Positions 50,012 to 58,443 of a DNA stretch of 64,000 nucleotides are shown here, piece after piece. The position numbers and the translations under genes are program-made. The notes beneath the pieces are model-generated. The model saw nothing but the letters and a program-made list of their open reading frames with translations. It did no database searches and was not told where the DNA came from. Numbering within the stretch: the first letter of the stretch is position 1; each line of letters starts with the position of its first letter. The DNA is from Hoeflea_A sp965216535. GTDB lineage: Bacteria; Pseudomonadota; Alphaproteobacteria; Rhizobiales; Rhizobiaceae. The DNA is taken from positions 7,068,001-7,132,000 of the forward strand of contig OZ244175.1 of the NCBI GenBank assembly GCA_965216535.1. Direction: 5' to 3'.

Positions 50012-51181
50012 TCAGCCAGTGCGGTCGCCCGGCGCTGCCGCCAGTCGACTCACAGCAGAAGCGAACGGCTCACGCAACGCGCTGGCAATTTCGTACCCCA
50101 TCCCGTCGCTGTTGACGGAGACGCGGATCTTGTCGAGTGACTTGAGCAGCGGAGCCCGTTCAAGAGCCTGTACAAATCGACTGAAAATGTCGGGGTTCTG
50201 AACAAAGGGACCGGTCAGGATCATGCGATCGGGAAACAGCAGACGACACAGATTGACGGTCAGTCGCAGCACCTCCTTCAATGCTTCTTCCATCGCATTC
50301 GACTCCAACAGGTCAAGTCGGTGAAGGCGCTCCGCCAGGCCGCTCTCGTCGAGCGGCAGGTCGGGAAAAGTGTGCCGCAGTTGCGGGCCCAGCGCCCACA
50401 GCGCAGCCACCGTTTCCAGACAGTCCGTGTTGCCACACGTACACCGGCGGCCAACCGCATTGCCGAGGCTCCAGTGGCCAATTTCGCAAAAGCGGCCGCG
50501 GCTGCGATTGACAATCTCTCCGTCCGCACTGTAGGCGGCACCGATTCCATGACCCCAATGCAAGAGCAGTGCCGTTTCGCTCGAAGTGTGCCCCTCGTGC
50601 AGCCGGATGCCAGCCAGTTCGGCGTCCAGGTTGCGCACCAGGCTGACGGGACAGTCGACATCCGCCAGGGCTTCGGCGATGTCGAAATCACGCATTCGCG
50701 GCCAGCGGGACGAAACACACCAGACTGACCGGCCCACATCGAGCAGGCCGGACAGCGAGCAAACGATGGCGCAGAGTTCGATTCCAGGCGGACTTTTTTC
50801 GATGACATCCGCCACCAGCCGGCGCATGCAGCCAGCCATGACGTCGTTTCCGGCTTCGGCGTCAGGGGTTACCTGGCTTTCCGTCAGCACATGGCAGGCC
50901 ATGTCGACGGCCTTTGCCACCAGGGTACGATCGACAACGCTGATGAAAACAGCTCCGAAACGCCGGTGATTGTAGTTGAGTGAGGCAGCCGGCCGGCCGC
51001 GGCCACGTGGCTTGATCGTACTTTCGCGCAACAGGTCCTTGGCAACCAAATCGCCGACAAGCTCCGATACCGTGGTCGACCGCATTGACAGCGCCTCGCC
51101 GACATCGCCGCGAGTCGTCGCCCGTCCATCTCGCACGAGCTGAGAGATGGTCACCAGCTCTTCGGTACGATTGCTATCCAT
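50012..51181 (-). CDS. ROK-family transcriptional regulator (NagC/XylR type)
   Basis: A 389-residue regulator: N-terminal winged helix (LVRDGRATTRGDVGEALSMRSTTVSELVGDLVAKDLLRESTIKPRGRGRPAASL), then the ROK fold. The zinc motif GRRCTCGNTDCLE and EIGHWSLG are present, while the kinase ATP motif DxGxT is not, so it should sense rather than phosphorylate sugar. It is the last gene of the TRAP operon (8-nt gap) and lies near the divergent nagBA, making GlcNAc-6-phosphate or a related amino sugar the likely effector (inference). Confidence 0.9.
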   Translation of the reverse strand: MDSNRTEELVTISQLVRDGRATTRGDVGEALSMRSTTVSELVGDLVAKDLLRESTIKPRGRGRPAASLNYNHRRFGAVFISVVDRTLVAKAVDMACHVLTESQVTPDAEAGNDVMAGCMRRLVADVIEKSPPGIELCAIVCSLSGLLDVGRSVWCVSSRWPRMRDFDIAEALADVDCPVSLVRNLDAELAGIRLHEGHTSSETALLLHWGHGIGAAYSADGEIVNRSRGRFCEIGHWSLGNAVGRRCTCGNTDCLETVAALWALGPQLRHTFPDLPLDESGLAERLHRLDLLESNAMEEALKEVLRLTVNLCRLLFPDRMILTGPFVQNPDIFSRFVQALERAPLLKSLDKIRVSVNSDGMGYEIASALREPFASAVSRLAAAPGDRTG

Positions 51182-51189
51182 GGCATCAC

Positions 51190-52482
51190 TTAGCGGAAAA
51201 ACGAGGGCAACGTCAGCGAAAACGCAGGAACGTAGGTGACCATTATCAAAACCACGAGCATGGCAAGATAGAACGGTACCAGGCTACGTGTCGCCCGCTC
51301 AAGGTTGATCCTGGCGATGCCGCATCCCACCAGGAGAGAGGTACCCACCGGCGGCGTGCACAGGCCAATTCCGAGGTTCAGGATCAGGATGATACCGAAA
51401 TGGATCGGATCGACACCGACCTTGGTGGCGATCGGCAGCAGGATCGGCGTCAACAGGAGAATCAGCACCCCCATGTCCATCAGCATGCCGAGCACCAAAA
51501 GCAGGATGTTGATCGCAAACAGCACGAACAGCTTGCTGTCGGAGACCGCGAAGATCGCATCGGCGAGGACGATGGGCACGCGCAGGTAGGACAGGAGAAA
51601 ACCGAACACCGACGACGTCATGATAATGGCCGTGACCATCGCCAGCGTGGTCAACGTGGTGGCAAAGATCCGCGCCGCGGCCGCCCGATCGAGGCTGCGA
51701 TACCAGAATACGGTGACGAGCAGTGCATAAACAACGGCTACCGCTGCTGATTCCGTGGCGGTGAAAACGCCGGTCAGAATGCCGCCGATGATGATGACGA
51801 TCGTGAACAAGCCTATTGCCGCGTCAAAGGCTACCGCCATGCCCTCGCGCAGACCATAGGCACGGCCGAGCGGATAGCCATGCCGCCGGGCCATCACAAA
51901 GCAGATGACCATCAGCGACAGCCCCAGCAACAGGCCCGGCACATAGCCGGCCAGAAACAGGGTCGAAATCGGCAAGCCTCCGGCTGCGAGAGCATAGAAA
52001 ATCATATTCTGGCTTGGCGGAATCAACACGCCCTGGACGGACGACGTGACGGTTACGGCAACCGAGTAGCTGGCCGGATAGCCGGCGCGCTGCATGGCCG
52101 GAATCAGGAACGAGCCAATCGACGCCACATCGGCAACCGACGAACCGGAGATGCCACCGAACAGGGTGCTGGCGACGACATTGCCCTGAGCAAGTCCGCC
52201 GCGCATGCGGCCGACCAGAACGTCGGCCAGCCGCACAAGCCTGTCGGAGATACCGCCTTCGGTCATGATGTTCCCGACAAGGATAAAGAATGGCACAGCG
52301 AGGAACGTGAACGAATTGAGCCCGTTGACCATTCGCTGGGCGACCATCAAGAGCGGCAGTTGCAGGTATAGCGCGGTGACCAGCGACGACAGGCCGAGTG
52401 CGAAGGCAATCGGCACCCGCAAAAGCATCAGGCCGATAAAGCCGCCGAGCAGAAAGGAAATGCCGATCCAATCGATCTGCAT
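51190..52482 (-). CDS. dctM: TRAP transporter large permease (DctM)
   Basis: A 430-residue DctM subunit with about 12 hydrophobic segments. Family blocks: RMVNGLNSFTFLAVPFFILVGNIMTEGGISDRLVRLADVLVGRMRGGLAQGNVVASTLFGGISGSSVADVASIGS (about 52-125), VTVTSSVQGVLIPPSQNMIFYALAAGG and GIGLCTPPVGTSLLVGCGIA. It is the ion-coupled translocation subunit, working with DctQ (5-nt gap upstream) and DctP. Confidence 0.93.
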   Translation of the reverse strand: MQIDWIGISFLLGGFIGLMLLRVPIAFALGLSSLVTALYLQLPLLMVAQRMVNGLNSFTFLAVPFFILVGNIMTEGGISDRLVRLADVLVGRMRGGLAQGNVVASTLFGGISGSSVADVASIGSFLIPAMQRAGYPASYSVAVTVTSSVQGVLIPPSQNMIFYALAAGGLPISTLFLAGYVPGLLLGLSLMVICFVMARRHGYPLGRAYGLREGMAVAFDAAIGLFTIVIIIGGILTGVFTATESAAVAVVYALLVTVFWYRSLDRAAAARIFATTLTTLAMVTAIIMTSSVFGFLLSYLRVPIVLADAIFAVSDSKLFVLFAINILLLVLGMLMDMGVLILLLTPILLPIATKVGVDPIHFGIILILNLGIGLCTPPVGTSLLVGCGIARINLERATRSLVPFYLAMLVVLIMVTYVPAFSLTLPSFFR

Positions 52483-52487
52483 CGCGG

Positions 52488-52994
52488 TCAGGTGTCCATT
52501 GTCGTGGCCGGAGCCGCGTGGACGTCACGCAACAGCATGTTCGCGACGGCATTGATCGTTCCCAGGAGCCCTCCCAGGATCGCCGGAAGATAGAGCAGCG
52601 ACTTGGGAAGTCCGGACGCAGGCAGGACCTGAACGCCGACGAGGGCAAGCAGATCGCCGGCATAAAACATCACCGCAAACATGAAGACCGCAATGGCCGC
52701 CTGTGCTGCGTAGTCGAGCCCGACCGCCAGTGGAACGGGAAGAAGGTCCCGCAGGAACGTGATCGCAACATGCTCGTGGCGGCGGATCCCCACGGCCACC
52801 GCCAGAAGGCCGAACCAGATCAAACACAATAATGCGATCTCTTCAGACCAGCTTGTCGGGCGGTTCAATACAAAGCGCAGGAAGACTTGCAGCACGGTCA
52901 CGCTGGTGATCACCACGAGCAGCACATGGCATGCCACGGCCGCGAACCGGTTGATCAGGTCGATCCACCATGCCACGTTCCGCAACCATGCCAT
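52488..52994 (-). CDS. dctQ: TRAP transporter small permease (DctQ)
   Basis: A 168-residue four-TM protein with the DctQ landmark RFVLNRPTSWSEEIALLCLIWFGLLAVAVGIRRHEHVAI (about 40-78). It sits between dctP (30-nt gap) and dctM (5-nt gap). Confidence 0.9.
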   Translation of the reverse strand: MAWLRNVAWWIDLINRFAAVACHVLLVVITSVTVLQVFLRFVLNRPTSWSEEIALLCLIWFGLLAVAVGIRRHEHVAITFLRDLLPVPLAVGLDYAAQAAIAVFMFAVMFYAGDLLALVGVQVLPASGLPKSLLYLPAILGGLLGTINAVANMLLRDVHAAPATTMDT

Positions 52995-53024
52995 GCTCAG
53001 CCTCCGGTGCCTGCTTCGACCCGA

Positions 53025-53993
53025 TTACTTTGCTGCTTTGATGCGCTCGATCAGCGGTTTGAAATCGGGAAACTCTTCATAGATCGGTTGCACGGCAGCC
53101 TGGAAGGGGGCGTTGTCTATTTCCGACACTGTTGCACCGCCTTCTTCGACGGTCTTGCGCGCATCCTGATTGGCCTGACGCATGATCTCACGCTCGTAGA
53201 GCGCTGCCTCCATGCCAGCCTTGCGAATAGCGTCCTGGTGTTCCGCCGGGAGGGAGTCAAACTTGGCCTTGTTCATGAGCAGAAGCGCCGGAGGACTCAG
53301 ATGACCGTCTTCCACATAGTTTGGCGCGACTTCGTAGTGCGCCGAGGTATGGTAGCTCACGTAATCGTTTTCCGCGCCGTCGATAACGCCGGTCTGCAGG
53401 CTTGAATAAACCTCACCATAGTTCATCGGGGTCGGCACGGCACCGAGAAGTTCCATCATGCGAATGGAAATCGGCGCTGGCTGGACGCGGATCTTCATGC
53501 CCTTGAGATCCTCGATGCTGCTGATCGGCTTGCCTTCGACCGTGTAGAAGGAACGGGATCCGGCGTCCATGTAGCCAAAGCCAATCAAACCGACCTTCTC
53601 GAGATCATTGAGAACCTCCGTGCCTACATCGCCATCAAGCACCCGGTACTTGTGGTCCCAGCCACCGAAAATGTAGGGCAGTGTGAACACTCCCATCGAC
53701 GGGCTTACATTGGCAAGCACGACAGAATTCACCCGGGTGAGATCGATGATGCCAGCCTGGGTCTGTTCAATGGTTTCCGGCTCCTGGCCCAACTGGGCGC
53801 CGGAAAAAACCTGAACTGTCACCTCTCCGTCCGAGTACTCCTTTACCAAGTCGGCGAAGCGATGCATCGCAACTGTAACCGGGTTCGATTCCGGTTGGTT
53901 TTCAGCCAGTCGCAGGACGGTCTCGGCTGACGCCTGCGAGAGACAAACAATGCCGGCGAGCAGGCCGACAATGGCGGATCGGGTCATGTTCAT
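53025..53993 (-). CDS. dctP: TRAP transporter periplasmic solute-binding protein (DctP)
   Basis: A 322-residue DctP-family receptor with signal peptide MNMTRSAIVGLLAGIVCLSQASA. Family blocks: LRLAENQPESNPVTVAMHRFADLVKEYSDGEVTVQVFSGAQLGQEPETIEQ, the substrate-carboxylate Arg region LKGMKIRVQPAPISIRMMELLGAVPTPMNYGEVYSSLQTGVIDGAEN and HLSPPALLLMNKAKFDSLPAEHQ. Such receptors bind organic acids including sialic and other sugar acids. Divergent from nagBA, so the ligand may be an amino-sugar acid. Confidence 0.92.
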   Translation of the reverse strand: MNMTRSAIVGLLAGIVCLSQASAETVLRLAENQPESNPVTVAMHRFADLVKEYSDGEVTVQVFSGAQLGQEPETIEQTQAGIIDLTRVNSVVLANVSPSMGVFTLPYIFGGWDHKYRVLDGDVGTEVLNDLEKVGLIGFGYMDAGSRSFYTVEGKPISSIEDLKGMKIRVQPAPISIRMMELLGAVPTPMNYGEVYSSLQTGVIDGAENDYVSYHTSAHYEVAPNYVEDGHLSPPALLLMNKAKFDSLPAEHQDAIRKAGMEAALYEREIMRQANQDARKTVEEGGATVSEIDNAPFQAAVQPIYEEFPDFKPLIERIKAAK

Positions 53994-54070
53994 TTTTCGA
54001 GCTCCCTGTGTGTTCAGTCGCCGGAAGATCGACCATTCCGGTCAAACTGTCAACATTTAAAAACATTTTC

Positions 54071-54139
54071 GTTCTAAATTAATCCCCTATTTTCCAGCAT
54101 ATTGACACCCCTTCACGTTTCTGATTTTTCTTTTAGAAC
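54071..54139. promoter_or_regulatory. Spaced inverted repeat in the dctP/nagB divergent promoter
   Basis: GTTCTAAA (54071-54078) and TTTAGAAC (54132-54139) are exact 8-nt inverted copies about 53 nt apart in the 173-nt region between dctP and nagB. Distant half-sites bridged by a dimer or tetramer are seen with ROK regulators; assignment to the ROK protein encoded nearby is inference. Confidence 0.35.
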
Positions 54140-54166
54140 TGGTGAATCCAAAAAAAGAGAACGGAA

Positions 54167-54928
54167 ATGCAAATCCGAATCCATACCGACAAGGCATCGC
54201 TCGGACAGGCCGCGGCGGAGGACGGCGCCGAGGCAATCCGAACTGCGATCCATAGGTCGGGAACCGCAACGATTACGGTCGCCACCGGCGCCAGCCAGTT
54301 TGAAATGCTTGACGCACTGGTGGCGATGGACATCGACTGGAGCCGGGTGACGGCCTTTCATCTCGATGAATATGTCGGCCTCGGATCCGACCATCCGGCC
54401 AGCTTTCGCGGCTATCTGGCCGACCGCTTCGTCGACAGGGTCGGTCATTTAAAGGCGTTCGTTCCGGTAAATGGCGACGCCATCGACATCGACGACGAGG
54501 TCGCCCGCCTAAACGGTCTTATCTCTCAGCGCGCCGTCGATGTCTGTTTCGCCGGCATCGGCGAGAACTGCCATCTCGCTTTCAACGATCCGCCGGCCGA
54601 TTTCGAGACGGAGGCTCCCTATATCGTGGCCAAACTCGATGATGCCTGCCGACGCCAACAACTGGCCGAAGGCTGGTTTTCGAGCCTCGAAGAAGTGCCA
54701 AATCGAGCCATTTCCATGTCGATCAAACAGATCATGAAGGCTCGTAAACTCGTTCTTTCGGTTCCCGACGCCCGCAAGGCTGAGGCCGTGCGCAATGCCG
54801 TGGAGAATGAGGTTACGAACGTTCATCCGGCTTCCATTTGCCAGAGACACGCCGACGCTACGCTGCATCTGGATCCTCCGTCTGCAGGTTATCTGTCAGC
54901 CAGTATCGCCGAGGCCCAGCAGTGCTGA
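54167..54928 (+). CDS. nagB: Glucosamine-6-phosphate deaminase
   Basis: A 253-residue NagB that converts glucosamine-6-phosphate to fructose-6-phosphate and ammonia. Motifs: TAIHRSGTATITVATGASQFEMLDAL (phosphate loop), TAFHLDEYVGLGSDHPASF (about 64), CFAGIGENCHLAFNDPPADF (about 128, with the catalytic His) and SMSIKQIMKARKLVLSV. It lacks the C-terminal allosteric segments of the enteric hexamer. The stop overlaps the nagA start by 7 nt. Confidence 0.93.
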   Translation: MQIRIHTDKASLGQAAAEDGAEAIRTAIHRSGTATITVATGASQFEMLDALVAMDIDWSRVTAFHLDEYVGLGSDHPASFRGYLADRFVDRVGHLKAFVPVNGDAIDIDDEVARLNGLISQRAVDVCFAGIGENCHLAFNDPPADFETEAPYIVAKLDDACRRQQLAEGWFSSLEEVPNRAISMSIKQIMKARKLVLSVPDARKAEAVRNAVENEVTNVHPASICQRHADATLHLDPPSAGYLSASIAEAQQC

Positions 54929-55932
54929 CGGACGGGCTTTTCGACCTTCAGGTCAACGGCTATGCCGGAGTCGATTTCAACGACGACAGCCTTACGGCCG
55001 ACCAGATGGACGTGGCCCTGGAGGCTATGCTGGATGCAGGTGTCACCGGCTGCCTGCCAACGCTGATCACCGCACACAAAGGGCAGTTGGTGTCCCGCTT
55101 GCAGGCGCTGGACGCTGCTGTATCGGCAAGCCGACTTGGTGCGTCGATGGTTCCCGGCTACCATCTGGAAGGCCCGTTCCTCAACCCCGCCGCCGGGTAC
55201 GAGGGATGCCACCCGGGCAGTGCGATGATCGATCCCGACATTGAATTCGTCACCCGTCTCGAGACTGGCCTGAGCCATCCGATCCTGTTGATCTCGCTGG
55301 CGCCTGAACGCGTTGGAGCAATCGAAGCGGTTCGGCAACTGACGAGCAATGGTAAGGCGATCGCCATGGCTCACTCGGCGGCCGACTTCGCCACCGTGCG
55401 GGGAGCGTGTGATGCAGGGATGACGCTGTCGACGCATCTTGGCAACGGTCTGCCGCGAATGTTGCCGAAGCTGGAAAACGCGTTGTTGGCACAACTCGCC
55501 GAACCGCGGTTGAAGGCGTGTCTGATCGCCGACGGACACCACGTCTCGCCGGACGCCCTCAACGCGCTGGTGGCCATCAAAGGCCAGGACAATTGCATCC
55601 TTGTGAGCGATGCCGTGCTGGCCGCGACAGCGCCCCCGGGGGCCTACCGCTTTGCAGGAATGGATATCATGCTGGATGACAGCGGCGCAGTGCGGCAGCC
55701 GGGTCAAAGCAATCTTGCCGGTTCGGCTCTTCGCCTCGATGCGGCCGTTCGCAATGTCAGCGCCTGGGGCATCGCACCTCCGCCAGCGGCAGTTCGCATG
55801 GCGTCGGTTCAGGCGCGCGCCGCTATTGCGGGGGCGCTTGAATCTGGCGGTATCCGGTTGGCACCCGGACAAGTCGAGTGGAATTCGAACCTGGAACCAA
55901 CGGTGCGGGTTCCGGGTGGCGTCGACCGGTAA
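54922..55932 (+). CDS. nagA: N-acetylglucosamine-6-phosphate deacetylase, N-terminally short
   Basis: A 336-residue NagA-type amidohydrolase. The first residues MLTDGLFDLQVNGYAGVDFND already correspond to the GFIDxQxNG block that is usually preceded by about 50 residues of beta-domain, so that N-terminal strand set is missing. The catalytic core is intact: GYHLEGPFLNPAAGYEGCHP with metal Glu, AMAHSAADFATVRGACDAGMTLSTHLGNGLP with the two His, and LVSDAVLAA with the catalytic Asp. The GTG at 54922, inside the nagB stop region, is the most upstream start that avoids reading through nagB. Confidence 0.88.
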   Translation: MLTDGLFDLQVNGYAGVDFNDDSLTADQMDVALEAMLDAGVTGCLPTLITAHKGQLVSRLQALDAAVSASRLGASMVPGYHLEGPFLNPAAGYEGCHPGSAMIDPDIEFVTRLETGLSHPILLISLAPERVGAIEAVRQLTSNGKAIAMAHSAADFATVRGACDAGMTLSTHLGNGLPRMLPKLENALLAQLAEPRLKACLIADGHHVSPDALNALVAIKGQDNCILVSDAVLAATAPPGAYRFAGMDIMLDDSGAVRQPGQSNLAGSALRLDAAVRNVSAWGIAPPPAAVRMASVQARAAIAGALESGGIRLAPGQVEWNSNLEPTVRVPGGVDR

Positions 55933-55949
55933 TCGCCGGCCAGCTTTGG

Positions 55950-57380
55950 TCAGCCAAAGCGGCGCAGGAAGGTCAGGAGCTTGCGCACGAACGGCTTACG
56001 GGTCATCGGCGCGTAGTACGTGATGGCCGCCCGCTTGCCGATCTCGCCCATGGTCGGGTAGGCCGGCACGAAACCGCGAACATCCGACAGTTTCATTTTG
56101 TTGGCAACGGCCAGTGCCCACATATTGATCATCTCGCCAGCGCCCGCGCCGGCGATGGAAACGCCCAGGATCCGACCTTTCTTGTCGGTGATCATCTTTA
56201 TCAGGCCGTCGGTCTTGCGTTCTGCCTGGGCCCTGTCGTTTTCCGCATAGGGCCAGCGCAGGACGTGGATCTGTCCGGACCGTTTGCGAGCAGCCTCTTC
56301 GTTGAGACCGACATGGGCGAGCTCCGGGTCAGTAAAGGTGACCCAGGGAATGATGTCGCGGTTTTCCTTGGCAGGCAGTCGAAACAGGATTTGCTGGATG
56401 ACCAGACCGGCATGATACCCGGCCACGTGGGTGAATTGCAGACCGCCGGCGACGTCGCCGATGGCATAGACCTTGCGGTTGGAGCTGCGCAGATTGGCAC
56501 CGACCTTGATGCCCGAACGGTCAAAATCGATGCCGGCTTCTTCCAGACCAAGGCCTTCGACATTGGCCTTGCGGCCGGTCGCCACCAGGATGTCGGTACC
56601 ATCAATGGCGACTTCCTCGCCGGCTTCACTCTTGACGATCACCCGCACTCCGGTCTTGCCGCGCTTTGCCACTTCCGTCACGGTGGTGCCTTCGAGAATC
56701 TCGATGCCCTCGCCACGCAGCTTCTCCAGCACGATGGCGGCCAGTTCCGGATCGTCCTTGCCCAACGCCTTGAGGCCCTCGACGACCGTTACTTCCGACC
56801 CGAGACGACGGTGCGCTTGAGCCATTTCCATGCCGATCGGGCCACCGCCGATCACAATCAGATGCCGGGTCTTGCGATTGCGGTCGAACAGGGTTTCGTT
56901 GGTCAGGTAGTCAACCGTCTCGATCCCATGGATCGGCGGCACGAAGGCCGACGACCCGGTGGCGACGACAAAGCGCCGTGCCTTGATCTCGATATCTCCG
57001 GCCACGACCGTGTCGCGGTCGGTGAATTTGGCGCTGTCCTGGATCACCCGCACCCCAAGCGCCGTGAACCGCTCGACGGAGTCGTTCGGCGCGATGGCGC
57101 CGATCACCGAATGGATGTGGCTGTGGACCTTGCGAAAGTCGACCTTCACCTCGCCGGCCGAAACACCGAAGTCGGGCGCCTCCTCGATGGCGTGGGCGTG
57201 TTTTCCGGCCGCAATGATCGCCTTGGACGGAACGCAGCCATAGTTCAGGCAGTCGCCCCCCATCTTGCCTTTTTCGATCAGCACGACCTCGACCCCGAAG
57301 GAAGCGGCGGCGGCGGCCACGGTCAGGCCACCCGAGCCGCCACCGATGACACAGATATCGGGGCGCAGCGTTTCGCTCAT
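55950..57380 (-). CDS. FAD/NAD(P) disulfide oxidoreductase (mercuric-reductase/LPD-like)
   Basis: A 476-residue class I pyridine-nucleotide disulfide oxidoreductase: CVIGGGSGGLTVAAAAASFG, redox pair GDCLNYGCVPSK (about 43), NAD-binding LIVIGGGPIGMEMAQAHRRLGSEVTVVE, and YAIGDVAGGLQFTHVAGYHAG. The usual C-terminal HPTxxE base of lipoamide dehydrogenase is replaced by VPAYPTMGEIGKRA, as in the group often linked or fused to TVP38 proteins. The next gene upstream is such a TVP38 protein, which supports a shared, still unclear, function at the membrane. Confidence 0.9.
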   Translation of the reverse strand: MSETLRPDICVIGGGSGGLTVAAAAASFGVEVVLIEKGKMGGDCLNYGCVPSKAIIAAGKHAHAIEEAPDFGVSAGEVKVDFRKVHSHIHSVIGAIAPNDSVERFTALGVRVIQDSAKFTDRDTVVAGDIEIKARRFVVATGSSAFVPPIHGIETVDYLTNETLFDRNRKTRHLIVIGGGPIGMEMAQAHRRLGSEVTVVEGLKALGKDDPELAAIVLEKLRGEGIEILEGTTVTEVAKRGKTGVRVIVKSEAGEEVAIDGTDILVATGRKANVEGLGLEEAGIDFDRSGIKVGANLRSSNRKVYAIGDVAGGLQFTHVAGYHAGLVIQQILFRLPAKENRDIIPWVTFTDPELAHVGLNEEAARKRSGQIHVLRWPYAENDRAQAERKTDGLIKMITDKKGRILGVSIAGAGAGEMINMWALAVANKMKLSDVRGFVPAYPTMGEIGKRAAITYYAPMTRKPFVRKLLTFLRRFG

Positions 57381-57449
57381 GGCGAGACCCTTTCAGCTAG
57401 TGAGGTGTGGAATGTCTCGTGGAGAGAGATACCAAAACTGGAATTCTAT

Positions 57450-58268
57450 TCAACCGCCCAACCCGCGTCCGCCGCGCAGCTTGCGGATGACGAAGGGAAT
57501 TGCCGCTACGACCGCCAGCGCGATGAAGGCGATGGTGATTTCTGTCGTGACCAGGTCGGAGGCACTGACTTCCATGCCAGCTTCGCGCGCTGACAAAATG
57601 ACACTGTCGAGGCCTTGGCCGAGATAGGCGTAGGCAAATGTCCCCGGCAGGATGCCGATGAACGTTGCAACGACATACGTACGAACGGGCACGTTGAATA
57701 GCGCCGGCGCGATATTGATGACGAAGAACGGGAAGATCGGCGCAAGGCGCAACACTAGCAGGAAGCTGAATGCGTTGTCCCGGAAACCCTCCGCCAGCTT
57801 GTTGACCCCTGGCCCGGCTTTTTTCTTGAGGAAGTCACCGAAGGCGGTACGAGTCGCCAGATAGATGATCGTCGCACCGACGGTTGCGCCGATGGCGGTC
57901 AGAACGCCGCCGAAAAACCATCCGAAGAGAAACCCGCCGAAAATCGTCAACAGAGACGCAGCCGGAAATGAAAAAGCCACTGCAAGAGTATAGACAACCA
58001 CAAAAAGCAGGGACGCCAGGAGGAAACTCTCCTGAACCTGCGCCTTTAGCGCATCGCGATGTTCTACGAGGGATTCAAACGAGAGAACATCCACCAGTCC
58101 GAACCAGTAAGCAGCCGCCAGGCCCGCAACCACCACGAGGATCGGAGCAAAGCGTTTGAGTTTGCCGGAAGAGGATGATTCAACCTGTTCGGGAGCCCGG
58201 TCGCCGCGGCCGTCGCCGTTCATTGCCATTTCCGTCCCCGCGTCGGCCGTTTCGATTTCAATGCTCAT
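57450..58268 (-). CDS. TVP38/TMEM64 family (VTT domain) membrane protein
   Basis: A 272-residue inner-membrane protein. After a polar N-terminal 40 residues come six hydrophobic stretches and the VTT/SNARE-associated motifs FSFPAASLLTIFGGFLFGWFFGGVLTAIGATVGATIIYLATR and FSFLLVLRLAPIFPFFVINIAPALFNVPVRTYVVATFIGILPGTFAYAYLG. The family includes DedA-like and lipid-scramblase-related proteins. It precedes the FAD oxidoreductase by 69 nt on the same strand; fusions of the two are known in other bacteria. Confidence 0.9.
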   Translation of the reverse strand: MSIEIETADAGTEMAMNGDGRGDRAPEQVESSSSGKLKRFAPILVVVAGLAAAYWFGLVDVLSFESLVEHRDALKAQVQESFLLASLLFVVVYTLAVAFSFPAASLLTIFGGFLFGWFFGGVLTAIGATVGATIIYLATRTAFGDFLKKKAGPGVNKLAEGFRDNAFSFLLVLRLAPIFPFFVINIAPALFNVPVRTYVVATFIGILPGTFAYAYLGQGLDSVILSAREAGMEVSASDLVTTEITIAFIALAVVAAIPFVIRKLRGGRGLGG

Positions 58269-58443
58269 CCCTATACTCCTCGCAGGACCTTCCGGTCATC
58301 CTCGAATGACCATCGTTGGTTCAGTTACAACGAACCTAAGAACTGCACAGGAGCACCGCCAATGACATTCGCGCCGTTTTGCCCAAGTGTGCGTGATCGG
58401 CGGCAGCGCACCGCTCACGCTCATGTGATGACCCGGGCATTGG

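Noticed and set aside
55878..57593. 571-codon plus-strand frame over the FAD oxidoreductase
   Set aside because: Antisense shadow; the minus strand has all flavoprotein motifs.
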